Assembly (NCBI GenBank): GCA_965204095.1
Contig: OZ241991.1
Span: forward strand, 372,001 to 436,000
Length of the DNA: 64,000 nucleotides
Direction of reading: 5' to 3'
Origin: JAPPLB01 sp965204095
Lineage (GTDB): Bacteria; Acidobacteriota; Terriglobia; Bryobacterales; UBA6623
Shown here: positions 17,672-26,871 of the stretch, in pieces
How the letters are laid out: each line of letters begins with the position of its first letter
Position numbering within the stretch: position 1 is the first letter of the stretch
Program-made: the position numbers and the translations under genes
Notes under the pieces: model-generated
Seen by the model: the letters and a program-made list of their open reading frames with translations, nothing else
What the model was told of the DNA's origin: nothing
Database searches by the model: none

Positions 17672-18459
17672 GTCAACCAACCCCACCGAGAGCGGAGAGG
17701 CCGCAGGCGGCAACGCTCTCCGGTTTCGTCGCGCCCTTTGCCGCGCCGAGAATCCTGAAGGCGGCCCTGCGGCCCGCCTTGCTCCCACACGCTGGGGGAG
17801 AGAGAAAGGCGCCGGCAGGTTGCCGCGCTGGGCAAGCGGTTCGAGGCCGCGGCGGGAAGCGCACTCGTGATCGAAAGACGTGCGCCAGGTCGAAGTGCTC
17901 TAGCTTCGTATTTCAGGCCGGAGAAGTGGCGACGTCACCAAAACGCTTGTCGAGATCCTTGCAGCGGTTTTTGCCGCATCGAGGTGCGGCAGCGGCGCTG
18001 ACCCGCTGGCGAGGGTGCAGCCAGGACGCGTCGACGGCGAGCGGAGGAACCGATCGAAGCGATCGCTTCGCCGTCAGTGGAGATCGAGGAAGCCACACTT
18101 GAAGCCGGCCGCCATCTTCTGATCCTCACCCAATTGCTTGGAGAACTGCGGCAAGTGCGGCAGCCGGTCGAGCGCCCACGCCAGCCGCTCGGGTGGCTCG
18201 CACATCCCCGGCCAGGTCGTCGCCCCCGGATGCGCTGCGAGGTAGCTGCGCCTCGTCAATGCGCCCCACCTGGCCGGTGAACTCCTGCGCCGTAAGAGGC
18301 GTTGCTGCGAGTTGCAGCAAGATCAGAAAGCAGGCGAAGCGAGGCATACCTATTTGACGTTCGAGAGACCCTCTGCGTTGCCGAAACCGGTCGTTTCCGA
18401 CCCTCAAAACTACCACGATCGGCTTGTCAGATTTTCGATTCGATGGGACCATTTCCCTC
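17672..18459. other. Interval with little coding evidence
   Basis: Nearly 800 nt separate virB11 from the next transfer gene. A perfect 16-nt palindrome CGAAGCGATCGCTTCG lies at 18055-18070 inside a larger stem (GACGGCGA at 18033-18040 with TCGCCGTC at 18068-18075). On the minus strand a signal-peptide-like start is visible (see 18126-18347). No convincing plus-strand gene was found. Confidence 0.5.
18126..18347 (-). CDS. Possible small secreted protein, perhaps frameshifted
   Basis: On the minus strand a 73-residue frame begins MPRFACFLILLQLAATPLTA, a convincing signal peptide, and then loses protein-like composition after about residue 31. The adjacent minus frame (18074-18259) continues with a more natural sequence (RRSYLAAHP ... 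CEPPERLAWALDRLP) and ends LDLH. A single frameshift near 18255 would join them into one ~90-residue exported protein. It could be a decayed gene or a sequencing error. Confidence 0.3.
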   Translation of the reverse strand: MPRFACFLILLQLAATPLTAQEFTGQVGRIDEAQLPRSASGGDDLAGDVRATRAAGVGARPAAALAAVLQAIG

Positions 18460-20178
18460 ATGACGTACTTACGGAATATCTCTCGATTCGCAGTTATGTT
18501 CATCGCCCTGGCGGTCGTCACGGCCGCCGCCCTTCCTTCAGGCTGGATCGCGCTGAAGCACGTTCCCGCTCAGGGAGAGCAGAAGGGCTATTGGATTCTT
18601 GTCAAGGAACCCGCCGACGGAATCGCGGCCTGGTGGAGCGACGAGGAACTGGCCAAGATCGCGGCAGGCGATCCCGAACACGTCAAGCGCCTGGAAACCG
18701 ACTGGAACCCGGCCGAGCATCCGGTAGCCGACGCGGGCGAAGCCGGACGCCTGGCCGAGGAGCTGGCGAAGTATTGGGGCGGCGACGTACCCCAGGCGAA
18801 CTTCTGGGCGCACGGCGCCATGACGCGGCGCGGCTCGACGCTCAGAGCCTTCCGCTGGGAGCAGGACGGGTTGACGCAGCGGGACGCGCTGGAGCAGGCC
18901 GGCGAGAGGCCGAGCATCTCCGCAGCGCCGCTCGATCCCGACCCGGTCGACCAGCGCTACGACAACCGCAACGATATCGTGACCTTCGGCAACCGCTGGG
19001 GGAGTCACCTGCGGACCAAGACGCTCGATCACGTCTACCGCGCCGAGTTGAACAAGGCGAAGAGGCGGCATCACCCCAACCCGCCGAAGGCCGGCGAGGT
19101 CGAGCAGAAAACCCGCGAGACGGTCGCGGCCTGCCGCAGCGAGAGCCTGCAGGCGGAGCTGGGCGTGTTCGAGAACTACTTTCGAGCTTGGGGCGGTTTG
19201 GCTCCCAAAAGCGTGACCTTCGGGCTGCCGGATGACTGCGTGGCGGACCCCGGTCCTCCTGTAGCGGCCAATCGCATCCCGTCGCCTACCCTCTACACCG
19301 CCTGCGACGGCTCCAGGCACATCACGCGGAGAGCGGCCGATGCCGTCAACTGCGATCCGGTCTACTACACCGCCTGCGACGGCAGCCGGCATGCTTCGCG
19401 GGCCGCGGCCGCCGCCGTGAGCTGCAAGCAGGAGCCGCCGCCGCGCCAGGATCCGGTTCGCTACACCGCTTGCGACGGGTCGAAGCACGCCACGCGCAGA
19501 GCGGCCGACGCCGTCCGCTGCGAGTCGCCGAGGACGCCGGTACGGCGCTACACCGCCTGCGACGGCTCCAGGCACGCCACGCGCAGAGCGGCCAATGCCG
19601 TCGACTGCGATCCGGTCGTCTACACCGCTTGCGATGGCTCCAAGCATGCCTCTCAAGCGGCGGCCAATGCCGTCAACTGCGCCCCCCCGCCGCCGCCGAC
19701 AAACAAACCGACTCCTCGCTGCACGATTGCATGGCTGTGCAGTCCAGATCCGGATCCCGTTACCCCCGATCTCAATGACGGCGGTAGTGGCGGCGGTAGT
19801 GGAGGCAGCGGCAGTGGGAATGGCGGCGGAGGCGGCGGTAATGGCGGCGGTTCGAAGCCCTCGACCTACGAGGCTTGCGACGGCTCGATGCACAGTTCGC
19901 AGGCCGCAGCGGACGCCGTGGACTGTTCCCAACCACCACCACCAGATGAATACTTCGATTGCGCCGGCGATCCCCACAAGACCCAAGCTGCCGCCGACGC
20001 CGTGAGCTGCTCGGCGACCTACACCGCTTGCGACGGTTCAACGCATAGCAGTCAAGCGGCGGCCGACGCCATCGATTGCAGCCGGCAGTTTCAGAATCGG
20101 ATCCTTCATGACCTGACTTGCGAAGGCACCGTCGATCAAACCACCGGTCAGTGCGACGATCTGACCTACACGCCCTAG
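18460..20178 (+). CDS. Secreted Cys-repeat protein in the T4SS operon
   Basis: 572 residues from ATG 18460, chosen because it precedes a hydrophobic export signal (FAVMFIALAVVTAAALP). The first ~260 residues form a unique domain. After that, eight copies of a ~20-residue unit YTACDGSxHxxxxAAxAVxC occur, separated by short Pro-rich or Gly-Ser linkers; one linker near residue 450 is almost pure Gly/Ser. Each unit has two cysteines and an Asp-Gly-Ser-x-His core, suggesting small disulfide- or metal-stabilised modules outside the cytoplasm. Its position before virB9 suggests a pilus-tip, adhesin or mating-contact role. I do not recognise the family. Confidence 0.7.
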   Translation: MTYLRNISRFAVMFIALAVVTAAALPSGWIALKHVPAQGEQKGYWILVKEPADGIAAWWSDEELAKIAAGDPEHVKRLETDWNPAEHPVADAGEAGRLAEELAKYWGGDVPQANFWAHGAMTRRGSTLRAFRWEQDGLTQRDALEQAGERPSISAAPLDPDPVDQRYDNRNDIVTFGNRWGSHLRTKTLDHVYRAELNKAKRRHHPNPPKAGEVEQKTRETVAACRSESLQAELGVFENYFRAWGGLAPKSVTFGLPDDCVADPGPPVAANRIPSPTLYTACDGSRHITRRAADAVNCDPVYYTACDGSRHASRAAAAAVSCKQEPPPRQDPVRYTACDGSKHATRRAADAVRCESPRTPVRRYTACDGSRHATRRAANAVDCDPVVYTACDGSKHASQAAANAVNCAPPPPPTNKPTPRCTIAWLCSPDPDPVTPDLNDGGSGGGSGGSGSGNGGGGGGNGGGSKPSTYEACDGSMHSSQAAADAVDCSQPPPPDEYFDCAGDPHKTQAAADAVSCSATYTACDGSTHSSQAAADAIDCSRQFQNRILHDLTCEGTVDQTTGQCDDLTYTP

Positions 20179-20192
20179 TGCGGAGAATCTCC

Positions 20193-21167
20193 ATGACCCC
20201 CACCTTGAGACGCTTCGCCCTTCTGAGCCTTTCCCTCTTCCTGCTGGCGGCCTCTTCGGAGGCCGCCAAGCGCATTCATCTCGAAGATCTGCTCGAGGAC
20301 ATTCCCATCCAGGCCCGGGTGCGGCACACCACCGTGATCGTGCTGCCGCCTTCGGAGAACATCCTCGACTACGTCGCCGGCGACACCGAAACCTGGGCCG
20401 TCACCGGTTCCGCCAACGTCGCCTACCTCAAGCCCGGCGAGAAGGACTCCACCACCAACATCGTTCTGGTCTGCCAGTCCGGCAACATCTACAGCTTCAA
20501 GGTGTCGGAGGACGAAGAGGCCGAGCCCGATCTGGTCGTCTACATCGACTACGCTGCCGCCATGGTCGAAGAGGAATCCCCCGGTGGCGGCAAGCCGGTC
20601 CTCCATGAACCGAAGTACGTTTCCCGCATGGACGTTGCGGTCTATCAGGAAGCCGCCCAGCAGGCCGAGGAGAACGCCCGTGCCGCCTGGAAACGCGCCG
20701 AACAGCAGATGCAGTCGGCCATCGACCGTTTCCGGTCCACCTACCCCACCCTGATCCGCTTCGAGTACCGCCTTGACAAGAAGGCTTCCAACCCGCCCTT
20801 CGAGATCGCCGGCATGTGGCATGACGGCCGCTTCACCTACGTTCGCTCTCACGCGGCGGAGGCGCCGGCGCTGTACGAGAACCGCGACGGCAAGCCGTCG
20901 CTGGTCAGCTACGACCTGCAGCCCGACGGGCTCTACATCATCAACCGCGTCGTCGAGGACGGCCACTTCCAGATCGGCAAGCATCGCGCGAAGTGGTGGC
21001 GCGAGCGGCAGCCGCCGCAGCCCGATCCGCAACTCGTTCGAGGCCGCATCAGCCTTGCCACCCCCAAGCCCGCTACCGCGTCCAAGACCACCACCGATTC
21101 CGAGCCATCGGCCGCTTCCAAGGTGACGGATGAAACTCCCCAACCTGCTACCGAACTGGATCAGTAA
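20193..21167 (+). CDS. virB9: VirB9/TrbG-like T4SS core protein
   Basis: 324 residues. A signal peptide (RFALLSLSLFLLAASSEA) precedes a VirB9-type N-terminal beta domain (RHTTVIVLPPSENILDYVAGD, and TNIVLVCQSGNIYSFKVSE). A helical linker (140-185) leads to a C-terminal beta domain (FRSTYPTLIRFEYRL ... GRFTYVRS ... PDGLYIINRV). VirB9 forms the outer-membrane core ring with VirB10 and VirB7. ATG 20193 was chosen for the signal peptide. The gene overlaps virB10 by 38 nt. Confidence 0.85.
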   Translation: MTPTLRRFALLSLSLFLLAASSEAAKRIHLEDLLEDIPIQARVRHTTVIVLPPSENILDYVAGDTETWAVTGSANVAYLKPGEKDSTTNIVLVCQSGNIYSFKVSEDEEAEPDLVVYIDYAAAMVEEESPGGGKPVLHEPKYVSRMDVAVYQEAAQQAEENARAAWKRAEQQMQSAIDRFRSTYPTLIRFEYRLDKKASNPPFEIAGMWHDGRFTYVRSHAAEAPALYENRDGKPSLVSYDLQPDGLYIINRVVEDGHFQIGKHRAKWWRERQPPQPDPQLVRGRISLATPKPATASKTTTDSEPSAASKVTDETPQPATELDQ

Positions 21168-22371
21168 CCGCATCGCGGACCCGGAAGGAACCGCTCCCAA
21201 GGGCCTCCTGTTCAAGTCCGGCGTCGTCTTGCTCGCGGTCTTCATGCTGGTGGTGATCCTGCTCGCACCCGGCGAGGAAACCGCCGGCGATCCGATGGTT
21301 GCCGAGCCGGCGTTGCCACCGCCGGCCGGTCCGGCGGCGGTTGCGAAAGGCGATCAGCAGATCCAGTCGGCCGCCGACCGCCGCGCCGCCGAACAATCAC
21401 GCGCGGAGAGACGCAAGCGCGATGCGGCCGAACGCGCCCGCCAGTTCGAAGCGCGCTTCCTTCGCGAGCAGGAAGAGCTGGAAGCCGAAGCCGCCGAGAA
21501 CCGCCAGGCGATGGCCGCCGCCCGGCAAACCGACCTTTCCGCCGAGGAAGAGCTCGAGCAGAACCTCCGCCTGCAGCGCATCGAGCGCAAGGACAGCAGC
21601 TTGCGCTCTTCTCCGATCGCGCTCAGCTATCGCGGCGCCGAGCCGCCGCAAGTCGAACCCGAACCCGCACCCACGCCGGCTGCCGCAGCGCAGCAGCCGC
21701 CTCCCGCTCCACAACCCCCCGCGCCTGCCAACACACCGGCGACGCCGGCCGAGCAGGCGCTTCAGGAAGGCAACGTCGCCGCCGCCACCCGCCAGCCCGG
21801 TTCCGCCCGCGGCTGGGAGCGCATCGAGGGCGGACAGTTCATCGAGGCCGTCCTGATCACGCAAATCCGCGGCGACTCGCCCGGTCCGGCCATCGCCCGC
21901 GCCTCCACTCCTTTCTGGTCGCGCGACCGGCAGCGCATCCTGATCCCTCGCGGCGCCCGCTTCGTCGGCCGCGCCCAGGCCGTCCAAAGCTGGGAACAGG
22001 CCCGGCTCAGCGTCACCTTCGACCGGCTCGTCTTCGACGGCTACAACCTGCGGATGCCCTTCGCCGGACTCTCCCAAGCCGGCGAAGCCGGTCTGAAGGA
22101 CCAGGTGAAGCGGCATTACCTCGCCACCTTCGGCGCCGCCGGCGCCGTCGGCGTCATCAGCGGCCTGACGCTGCGCAACACCCAAAGCTACGGCTTCAAC
22201 GTGCCCGCCGGGCAGGCCGCCCGCATGGAGGCCGGCCGCTCGCTGGGCGAATCCACCAGCGCCATCATGGAACGCTACCTGAACCGCCTGCCCACCATCA
22301 TCATCCGGGCCGGCCATCGCATCCGCATCTATTTCGTTTCCGATCTGCTCGTACCCAGGAGGCCCTCATGA
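21130..22371 (+). CDS. virB10: VirB10/TrbI-like T4SS core protein
   Basis: 413 residues. A cytoplasmic N-terminus, one transmembrane helix (GVVLLAVFMLVVILLAP, about 31-47), a long charged and Pro-rich periplasmic linker (80-225), and a C-terminal beta-barrel domain with the family pattern IEAVLITQIRGDSPGPAIAR ... ILIPRGARFVGRAQAV ... RIRIYFVSDL. VirB10 spans inner and outer membranes and gates the channel. The start lies within virB9, and its stop overlaps the next start by ATGA. Confidence 0.9.
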   Translation: MKLPNLLPNWISNRIADPEGTAPKGLLFKSGVVLLAVFMLVVILLAPGEETAGDPMVAEPALPPPAGPAAVAKGDQQIQSAADRRAAEQSRAERRKRDAAERARQFEARFLREQEELEAEAAENRQAMAAARQTDLSAEEELEQNLRLQRIERKDSSLRSSPIALSYRGAEPPQVEPEPAPTPAAAAQQPPPAPQPPAPANTPATPAEQALQEGNVAAATRQPGSARGWERIEGGQFIEAVLITQIRGDSPGPAIARASTPFWSRDRQRILIPRGARFVGRAQAVQSWEQARLSVTFDRLVFDGYNLRMPFAGLSQAGEAGLKDQVKRHYLATFGAAGAVGVISGLTLRNTQSYGFNVPAGQAARMEAGRSLGESTSAIMERYLNRLPTIIIRAGHRIRIYFVSDLLVPRRPS

Positions 22372-23288
22372 ATCCCGCAAATCCGTCTCATTCATCCCAT
22401 CCGGCCGGAATCCGGCCCGATCCCGCAAAAAAGCCGCGCTCAGAGGCCGCAGAAGCAGCGAACGCCGAGCTGCCGGACCCCCGGCACCCCCCTCGCAGGC
22501 GCCGCCGGCTGAGCCTGCTCATCGTGATGGGGCTGCTGCTCGTGGGAGCCGGACAGGCCGCCTGGCCCGTCATCGACATCTCGGCGGTCGCTCAGTTGAT
22601 CGAGACCGTGCAGCTGGCGCAGGATCAGCTCGACCGAGTGACCACCGCGAGAGATGCCCTGCTCGGCCAGGTCGCCAACTTTACCGGCATTTGGAGCGAC
22701 CTCACCGGCGATGCCTACCAGCTCGGCGAGAAGGCCAGCGGCTTGGTCACCGGTCACAGCCTGACCGCGATCGAGGCGGGGCTCACGGCCCGCAGCAACG
22801 CCGAGCGGCTCGCCTGGCCGACCCAGGGCGACGTCCGGAACGCCTACGCGGGAGAGGACGCCGCGGTGATCCAGCAGGTCCTCGACGCTCATCAGGCCGA
22901 AACCGCGCGCCATACCGCCCAGCGCAACGCCTGGCGCGACGCGCAGATCGTGATCGCCGAGGCCGGGCAGTTCCTCGAAGCGATCGAGACCACCGCCGGC
23001 AATCAGAACAATGAAACCACCCAGGGCATGAGCGCGCAGCTCGACCGCCAGATCGCCGTCTCGTCGGCCAGCCGCGACATTGCCGCGCGGCAGCTCGAAC
23101 TGGCCGTCTCGACCGAGCACCGCGCCGCCCGTCTCGAGCACCTCGAGGCGCTGCATCGAGCGAACCAGAAACGAAGAGCGTTGGAGTTGCGCACCGAAAT
23201 GCAGGACGCGATCGCGGACCACGAAGCGGACTTCGACGCCGCCGCCTTCGACCGGCAGCTCTATACCCCCGTACTGCCCACCTACTGA
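22368..23288 (+). CDS. VirB5/TrbJ-like protein
   Basis: 306 residues. A basic N-terminal segment leads into one hydrophobic export/anchor helix (LSLLIVMGLLLVGAGQAAWPVID, about 48-70). The remainder is almost entirely long helices (AVAQLIETVQLAQDQLDRVTTARDALLGQVANF and later coiled segments) typical of TrbJ/VirB5, the minor pilus or tip-associated component. It is coupled by ATGA to virB10 and precedes virB6, as trbJ precedes trbL in IncP plasmids. Sequence motifs in this family are weak, so the call rests on topology and gene order. Confidence 0.7.
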   Translation: MNPANPSHSSHPAGIRPDPAKKPRSEAAEAANAELPDPRHPPRRRRRLSLLIVMGLLLVGAGQAAWPVIDISAVAQLIETVQLAQDQLDRVTTARDALLGQVANFTGIWSDLTGDAYQLGEKASGLVTGHSLTAIEAGLTARSNAERLAWPTQGDVRNAYAGEDAAVIQQVLDAHQAETARHTAQRNAWRDAQIVIAEAGQFLEAIETTAGNQNNETTQGMSAQLDRQIAVSSASRDIAARQLELAVSTEHRAARLEHLEALHRANQKRRALELRTEMQDAIADHEADFDAAAFDRQLYTPVLPTY

Positions 23289-23314
23289 AGCACTGCGCGA
23301 ACCCCTTCCAGCTC

Positions 23315-24316
23315 ATGGCGGCCCCCACACCACCCACCGATCCGAACAGCACCAAGTTCGTTCTCGACGGCCTGACCCAGGGCCTGATGGACGTTGCGGA
23401 CGGTCCGCTTCTCACCGCCGGCAATGCTCTGTGGATGGGGCTCGCGCTCATCATCGTCTCCTGGACCGGCATGCGCACCGCCTTGTCCGGCGACGGCTGG
23501 AGCGCCTGGGAGATCGTCAAGCTCATCATCATGCTTTCGATCCCGCGCGGCATGCTGCAGTTCTACGCCGTCGATTTCCCCGGCATCGGACTCTCCTTCC
23601 CCGAGATCATCGTGCAGCAGGGCGCCTGGCTGAACGGCGTCATCGTCGACGACACCGGCAGCGATGTCTGGAGATGGCTGCGCGACTACCTCAGCGCGAC
23701 CTGGCTCACCTTCAGCCAGCAGGAGATCGGTTTCTCTTCGATGCTCAGTTTCCATGCCGTCAGCGGCAAGCTGGTCGTGCTCTCCGTTCTCGCCTTCTCG
23801 TCGCTGCTCACCCTCATTACGGTGCTCATCGGCTATTCCTTCATCCTCTTCTCGCAGATCGCCATTTCCATCCTCACGCTGTTCGGCCCGCTCTTCATCC
23901 CCTGGATGATCTTCGGTCCGCTCTCGTTCCTGTTCTGGAGCTGGTTCCGGATGATGATCACCTACTCGCTCTACGCGGCGGTCGCCGCCGCCGTCTTCCG
24001 CGTCACGATGCAGCTCATCATGACGGTCGGCGATGCCTACCAGGCGAACTTCAACCCCGACACCGTCATCGCCGCCTTGAGCAGCCCCACCGCCCTGGCT
24101 TCAGGATTGTTCACTGCCGTCGTCTGGTTCATCAGCTACGTGCTGGCGCTGCTCACCTGCCTGCTCACCACCTTCAAGATCCCCGAAATCGCAGGCGGCC
24201 TGGTCTCCGGAGCCGCTCCCGGAGGCGGCATCGCCGGAACCGCCCTGGCGGCCGGAGCCGCCGTCAAGGGCGGCGCGGCCGCATCCAAGGTCGTAGGCAA
24301 GGCAACAGGAGGATAG
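23315..24316 (+). CDS. VirB6/TrbL-like polytopic membrane protein
   Basis: 333 residues with about six hydrophobic helices between residues 25 and 290 and a Gly/Ala-rich C-terminal tail. The central region VLSVLAFSSLLTLITVLIGY ... ILTLFGPLFIPWMIF is typical of VirB6/TrbL, the inner-membrane channel component that contacts the transferring DNA. It begins 26 nt after the VirB5-like gene and is followed 6 nt later by virB8. Confidence 0.85.
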   Translation: MAAPTPPTDPNSTKFVLDGLTQGLMDVADGPLLTAGNALWMGLALIIVSWTGMRTALSGDGWSAWEIVKLIIMLSIPRGMLQFYAVDFPGIGLSFPEIIVQQGAWLNGVIVDDTGSDVWRWLRDYLSATWLTFSQQEIGFSSMLSFHAVSGKLVVLSVLAFSSLLTLITVLIGYSFILFSQIAISILTLFGPLFIPWMIFGPLSFLFWSWFRMMITYSLYAAVAAAVFRVTMQLIMTVGDAYQANFNPDTVIAALSSPTALASGLFTAVVWFISYVLALLTCLLTTFKIPEIAGGLVSGAAPGGGIAGTALAAGAAVKGGAAASKVVGKATGG

Positions 24317-24322
24317 TCCGCC

Positions 24323-24967
24323 ATGAACGAAGGGAACGTCCGCGAGTACGCTGAGGCCTGGGGAGCGCACGCTTCCGCCGCCCGCACCCTGCGCTGGATC
24401 ACCGCAGCGCTGATCCTCCTTCTGCTCATCACCTCGATCGGCTGGCTCTGGAGCGCTTCGCGCGAGCCGCAGCCGCTGTTCGTCCGCGTCGACGAGCTGG
24501 GCCGCGCCGAAGTCGTCGACTACGAAGCCCTCGAGTTCGACAAGAACCCCACTTCGCCCGTCACCAAGTTCTTCCTCGCCCGTTTCATGCGCGACCACTA
24601 CGAACGCCGCCAGGGCGGCGTGCGCGAAGCCTGGACCCGCAGCCTCTACTTTCTGACCCGCGAGCTGGCGCAAACCGCAAGCGCCACCGACGCCGAGAAC
24701 ATCGCCGCCGTCATCGCCGGCCAGGCTTCCGAGATCGTCATGCGGGACTTGACGCTGCGCATCACGCCCTCGGAGGAGCCGCCCTTCACCGCCGTCGCCA
24801 CCTACACCCTGATCTACCAGCGCCGCGGCACGGAACTGGGGCGCGAGATGTGGAGCACCGAGCTGCGCTTCCACTTCCTCGACAGCGTCCCCTCCGAATA
24901 CGTCCTGGTGAATCCCATCGGATTGAGCGTTTCCTACCTGCGCGCCGACCGCGCCGTCAGCGAATAA
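24323..24967 (+). CDS. virB8: VirB8/TrbF-like T4SS inner-membrane protein
   Basis: 214 residues with a short cytoplasmic N-terminus, a single transmembrane helix (WITAALILLLLITSIGWLW, about 26-44) and a periplasmic NTF2-like domain (FFLARFMRDHYERR ... TAVATYTLIYQRRG ... NPIGLSVSYLRAD). These features define VirB8/TrbF, which nucleates the T4SS at the inner membrane. It is the last recognisable structural gene of the cluster. Confidence 0.85.
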   Translation: MNEGNVREYAEAWGAHASAARTLRWITAALILLLLITSIGWLWSASREPQPLFVRVDELGRAEVVDYEALEFDKNPTSPVTKFFLARFMRDHYERRQGGVREAWTRSLYFLTRELAQTASATDAENIAAVIAGQASEIVMRDLTLRITPSEEPPFTAVATYTLIYQRRGTELGREMWSTELRFHFLDSVPSEYVLVNPIGLSVSYLRADRAVSE

Positions 24968-24971
24968 GGAG

Positions 24972-25349
24972 ATGAACGTGGAAGGTTCAGAGCTACTATC
25001 TGCATTCAATGAAGGGCAGCAGGCGCGGCGCGACGGCGTTCACAAGCGTTTCAACCCCTACCTCGTCAAGCCGAATCATCAGCACTTGAAAAGGACTTGG
25101 GAAGGTGGTTGGGAATTTGAAGCCCATTCCGAAGGCTGCACATTCTCAGTCGAGATCGAAACCAAGCAGTTTCAACTCATTGAAGATCCTTTCCTCAAAC
25201 ACATCTTCCGCTTTGTTCAGCAATCCATCGAACTCGACGAGGAAGCTTTCCTGGAAGAACTTCAATCACTCACGGCGAACTATCTGCCCGAGCGGATGGT
25301 ACGTATCACGGTCATTCTTCCCAAGAACGAACCGTCACAGTTGCCATGA
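24972..25349 (+). CDS. Hypothetical protein at the end of the T4SS operon
   Basis: 125 residues, starting 4 nt after virB8 with TAAGGAG before the ATG. It is soluble, with alternating charged and hydrophobic residues and no signal peptide or cysteine motif (one Cys in EGCTFSVEIE). The stop overlaps the next start by ATGA. No family recognised. Confidence 0.6.
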   Translation: MNVEGSELLSAFNEGQQARRDGVHKRFNPYLVKPNHQHLKRTWEGGWEFEAHSEGCTFSVEIETKQFQLIEDPFLKHIFRFVQQSIELDEEAFLEELQSLTANYLPERMVRITVILPKNEPSQLP

Positions 25350-25480
25350 TGTACAGCAAGCCCCCACTCTCCAGCTTCCTGCACTTCCTCGTCGAGCTGA
25401 CGCTCATCCTCGTGGTCTCTGCCGTTTTCGGCCTGCTGATCTTCTACGCGGGCAGCTCCCCTGCAACAGGAATCAGGTAG
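25346..25480 (+). CDS. Tiny single-span membrane protein
   Basis: 44 residues, starting in the ATGA overlap with the previous gene. One strong transmembrane helix covers about residues 12-35 (LVELTLILVVSAVFGLLIFYAG). Its size and position next to T4SS genes suit a small channel accessory or entry-exclusion peptide; nothing in the sequence decides. Confidence 0.5.
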   Translation: MMYSKPPLSSFLHFLVELTLILVVSAVFGLLIFYAGSSPATGIR

Positions 25481-25486
25481 CTCGCC

Positions 25487-25660
25487 ATGGACCGCGAATC
25501 AGACCTTCCCGGCTTTCCCAAGCCCTTTTTCTTGCTCATGTTCCTCTTCATGTTTCTGTTCACCGGATTCGTTGTTTTTCTCGAAGACTATTTCGGAATA
25601 CCCTCTTCTTGCGCAATAACCTGCGCGGTAAGGTGCGACTGCTCCGAATCTGCCCCATGA
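25487..25660 (+). CDS. Tiny membrane protein with Cys-rich tail
   Basis: 57 residues from ATG 25487. A very hydrophobic, Phe-rich helix (FFLLMFLFMFLFTGFVVFL, about 14-32) is followed by a tail with four cysteines (SSCAITCAVRCDC). The stop overlaps the relaxase candidate start by ATGA, so it is part of the same transcript. Unknown function; the paired cysteines could bind a metal. Confidence 0.5.
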   Translation: MDRESDLPGFPKPFFLLMFLFMFLFTGFVVFLEDYFGIPSSCAITCAVRCDCSESAP

Positions 25661-26871
25661 CCATCGACATGCACCGCGACGAGTCGCTGCGAGACTACAC
25701 CGCCTTCGTGCTCTTCGGCTCTCGCAAGGCTGATCTCAAGCTGCCCGCCTCTTCCGACCTCAGCAGCTACACCGCCACGCGCAACCTGCCCGACGACAAC
25801 CCCGCTCACGCCGTCGTGACGATGGAGGAAACCTGCGTTCCTGCAGCCAAGCTCAGTCCTCAGCAAAAAAAGCGTCCTCGCCGACGCGTTCACAAACCCG
25901 CCCTCTGCTACACCGTCTATTGGGAAGCCGATTCCGATCAGCAAACCGAGCTCAGCGAGATCGACAACTCCCTGACTGCAATGTTCGCCACGCACCTTCA
26001 GACCCTGATCGTCGGACGCTCCGACTATCCCAGGCGCACCCACGTCATCGTGAACGTCATCGACCCTTCCACCGGCCGCCTCGGCATCGTCAAGTTTCCG
26101 TACTTCGATCTGATGTACTGGCACCTGACTACCATTTGCGACAAGCATGCCGTCGAAGCACTCGATCGCGGCAAAGTCGCCACGACCGCAGAGTCGCTCA
26201 ACAGACAGGACCATCGACTTCTCGATCTCCCTCCGCTCTTCGCCGAGGCCGTTCGCGGAGTCCCCGGTTATCGCTTCGATTCGAACACGCTCCACATGAT
26301 CTGGAGAGCCGGTCCTTCCACCTTTCACACCGCAGACTTCATCGATACCGTCCACTCCAATATCAATTACGACGAAACCTTGACTCGGCGCGCGCGCAAC
26401 ACCCCCCTCAACCCTGAAATCATCAACCGTTCGCTCAACCGTAAACGCGATATTCGCCGCAAAATCGTTCTTGGCGACTTCTTCGAGGATCTGGCTGATC
26501 ACGATGAAACGTTCTCACAACAGCTCTATAGCAGCTTGGACAAAGCCCTCGCCAACCGCTTCGATCGCTCCCTCTTCGAGCTGCATACCCTGAGCACCCC
26601 GAAAGATGGGCTGCTCTGTAATTTCTACCCCAAGAAACACAAGCGCGAGTGGTGCGCCGCCTACGCCGGCAGCCCCTCCGATCTTCCCGATGATTTGATC
26701 GGCTACGCCATCCAGGTCCAGCCTCATCCACCCAATGCCCCCTGGTACGGCCGCATCACGGAAATCGCCGTCCGCTCAGCAGACAACCTCATCGTCAGGA
26801 CGACAGCCCGAGACTACATCGCTCTGTACAGAGACGGTTGGAGCACGATCTCCGAAGCCTCTCCCTCATGA
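25657..26871 (+). CDS. Candidate divergent MOB-type relaxase
   Basis: 404 residues from ATG 25657 (coupled by ATGA). Residues ~85-150 read like a MobA/VirD2 core: YTVYWEADSDQQTELSEI, a helix, LQTLIVGRSDYPRRTHVIVN and VIDPSTGR, paralleling the relaxase pattern (S/T)W...; lGl..h...; D...HvHivvNrvhP.tGr. Only one of the usual His-x-His-type histidines (THVIVN) is clear, so the metal site is unusual. The downstream gene resembles a MobC accessory protein, and no other relaxase is visible, which raises the likelihood. A relaxase nicks oriT and pilots the strand. This is motif-level inference. Confidence 0.45.
   Translation: MTIDMHRDESLRDYTAFVLFGSRKADLKLPASSDLSSYTATRNLPDDNPAHAVVTMEETCVPAAKLSPQQKKRPRRRVHKPALCYTVYWEADSDQQTELSEIDNSLTAMFATHLQTLIVGRSDYPRRTHVIVNVIDPSTGRLGIVKFPYFDLMYWHLTTICDKHAVEALDRGKVATTAESLNRQDHRLLDLPPLFAEAVRGVPGYRFDSNTLHMIWRAGPSTFHTADFIDTVHSNINYDETLTRRARNTPLNPEIINRSLNRKRDIRRKIVLGDFFEDLADHDETFSQQLYSSLDKALANRFDRSLFELHTLSTPKDGLLCNFYPKKHKREWCAAYAGSPSDLPDDLIGYAIQVQPHPPNAPWYGRITEIAVRSADNLIVRTTARDYIALYRDGWSTISEASPS

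Noticed and set aside
17536..18102. Plus-strand ORF after virB11
   Set aside because: It begins within virB11, lacks an SD and has a biased, non-protein-like composition.
25105..25656. Upstream extension of the relaxase candidate to 25105
   Set aside because: It overlaps three small coupled genes in other frames and adds low-complexity sequence; ATG 25657 in an ATGA overlap is the better start.
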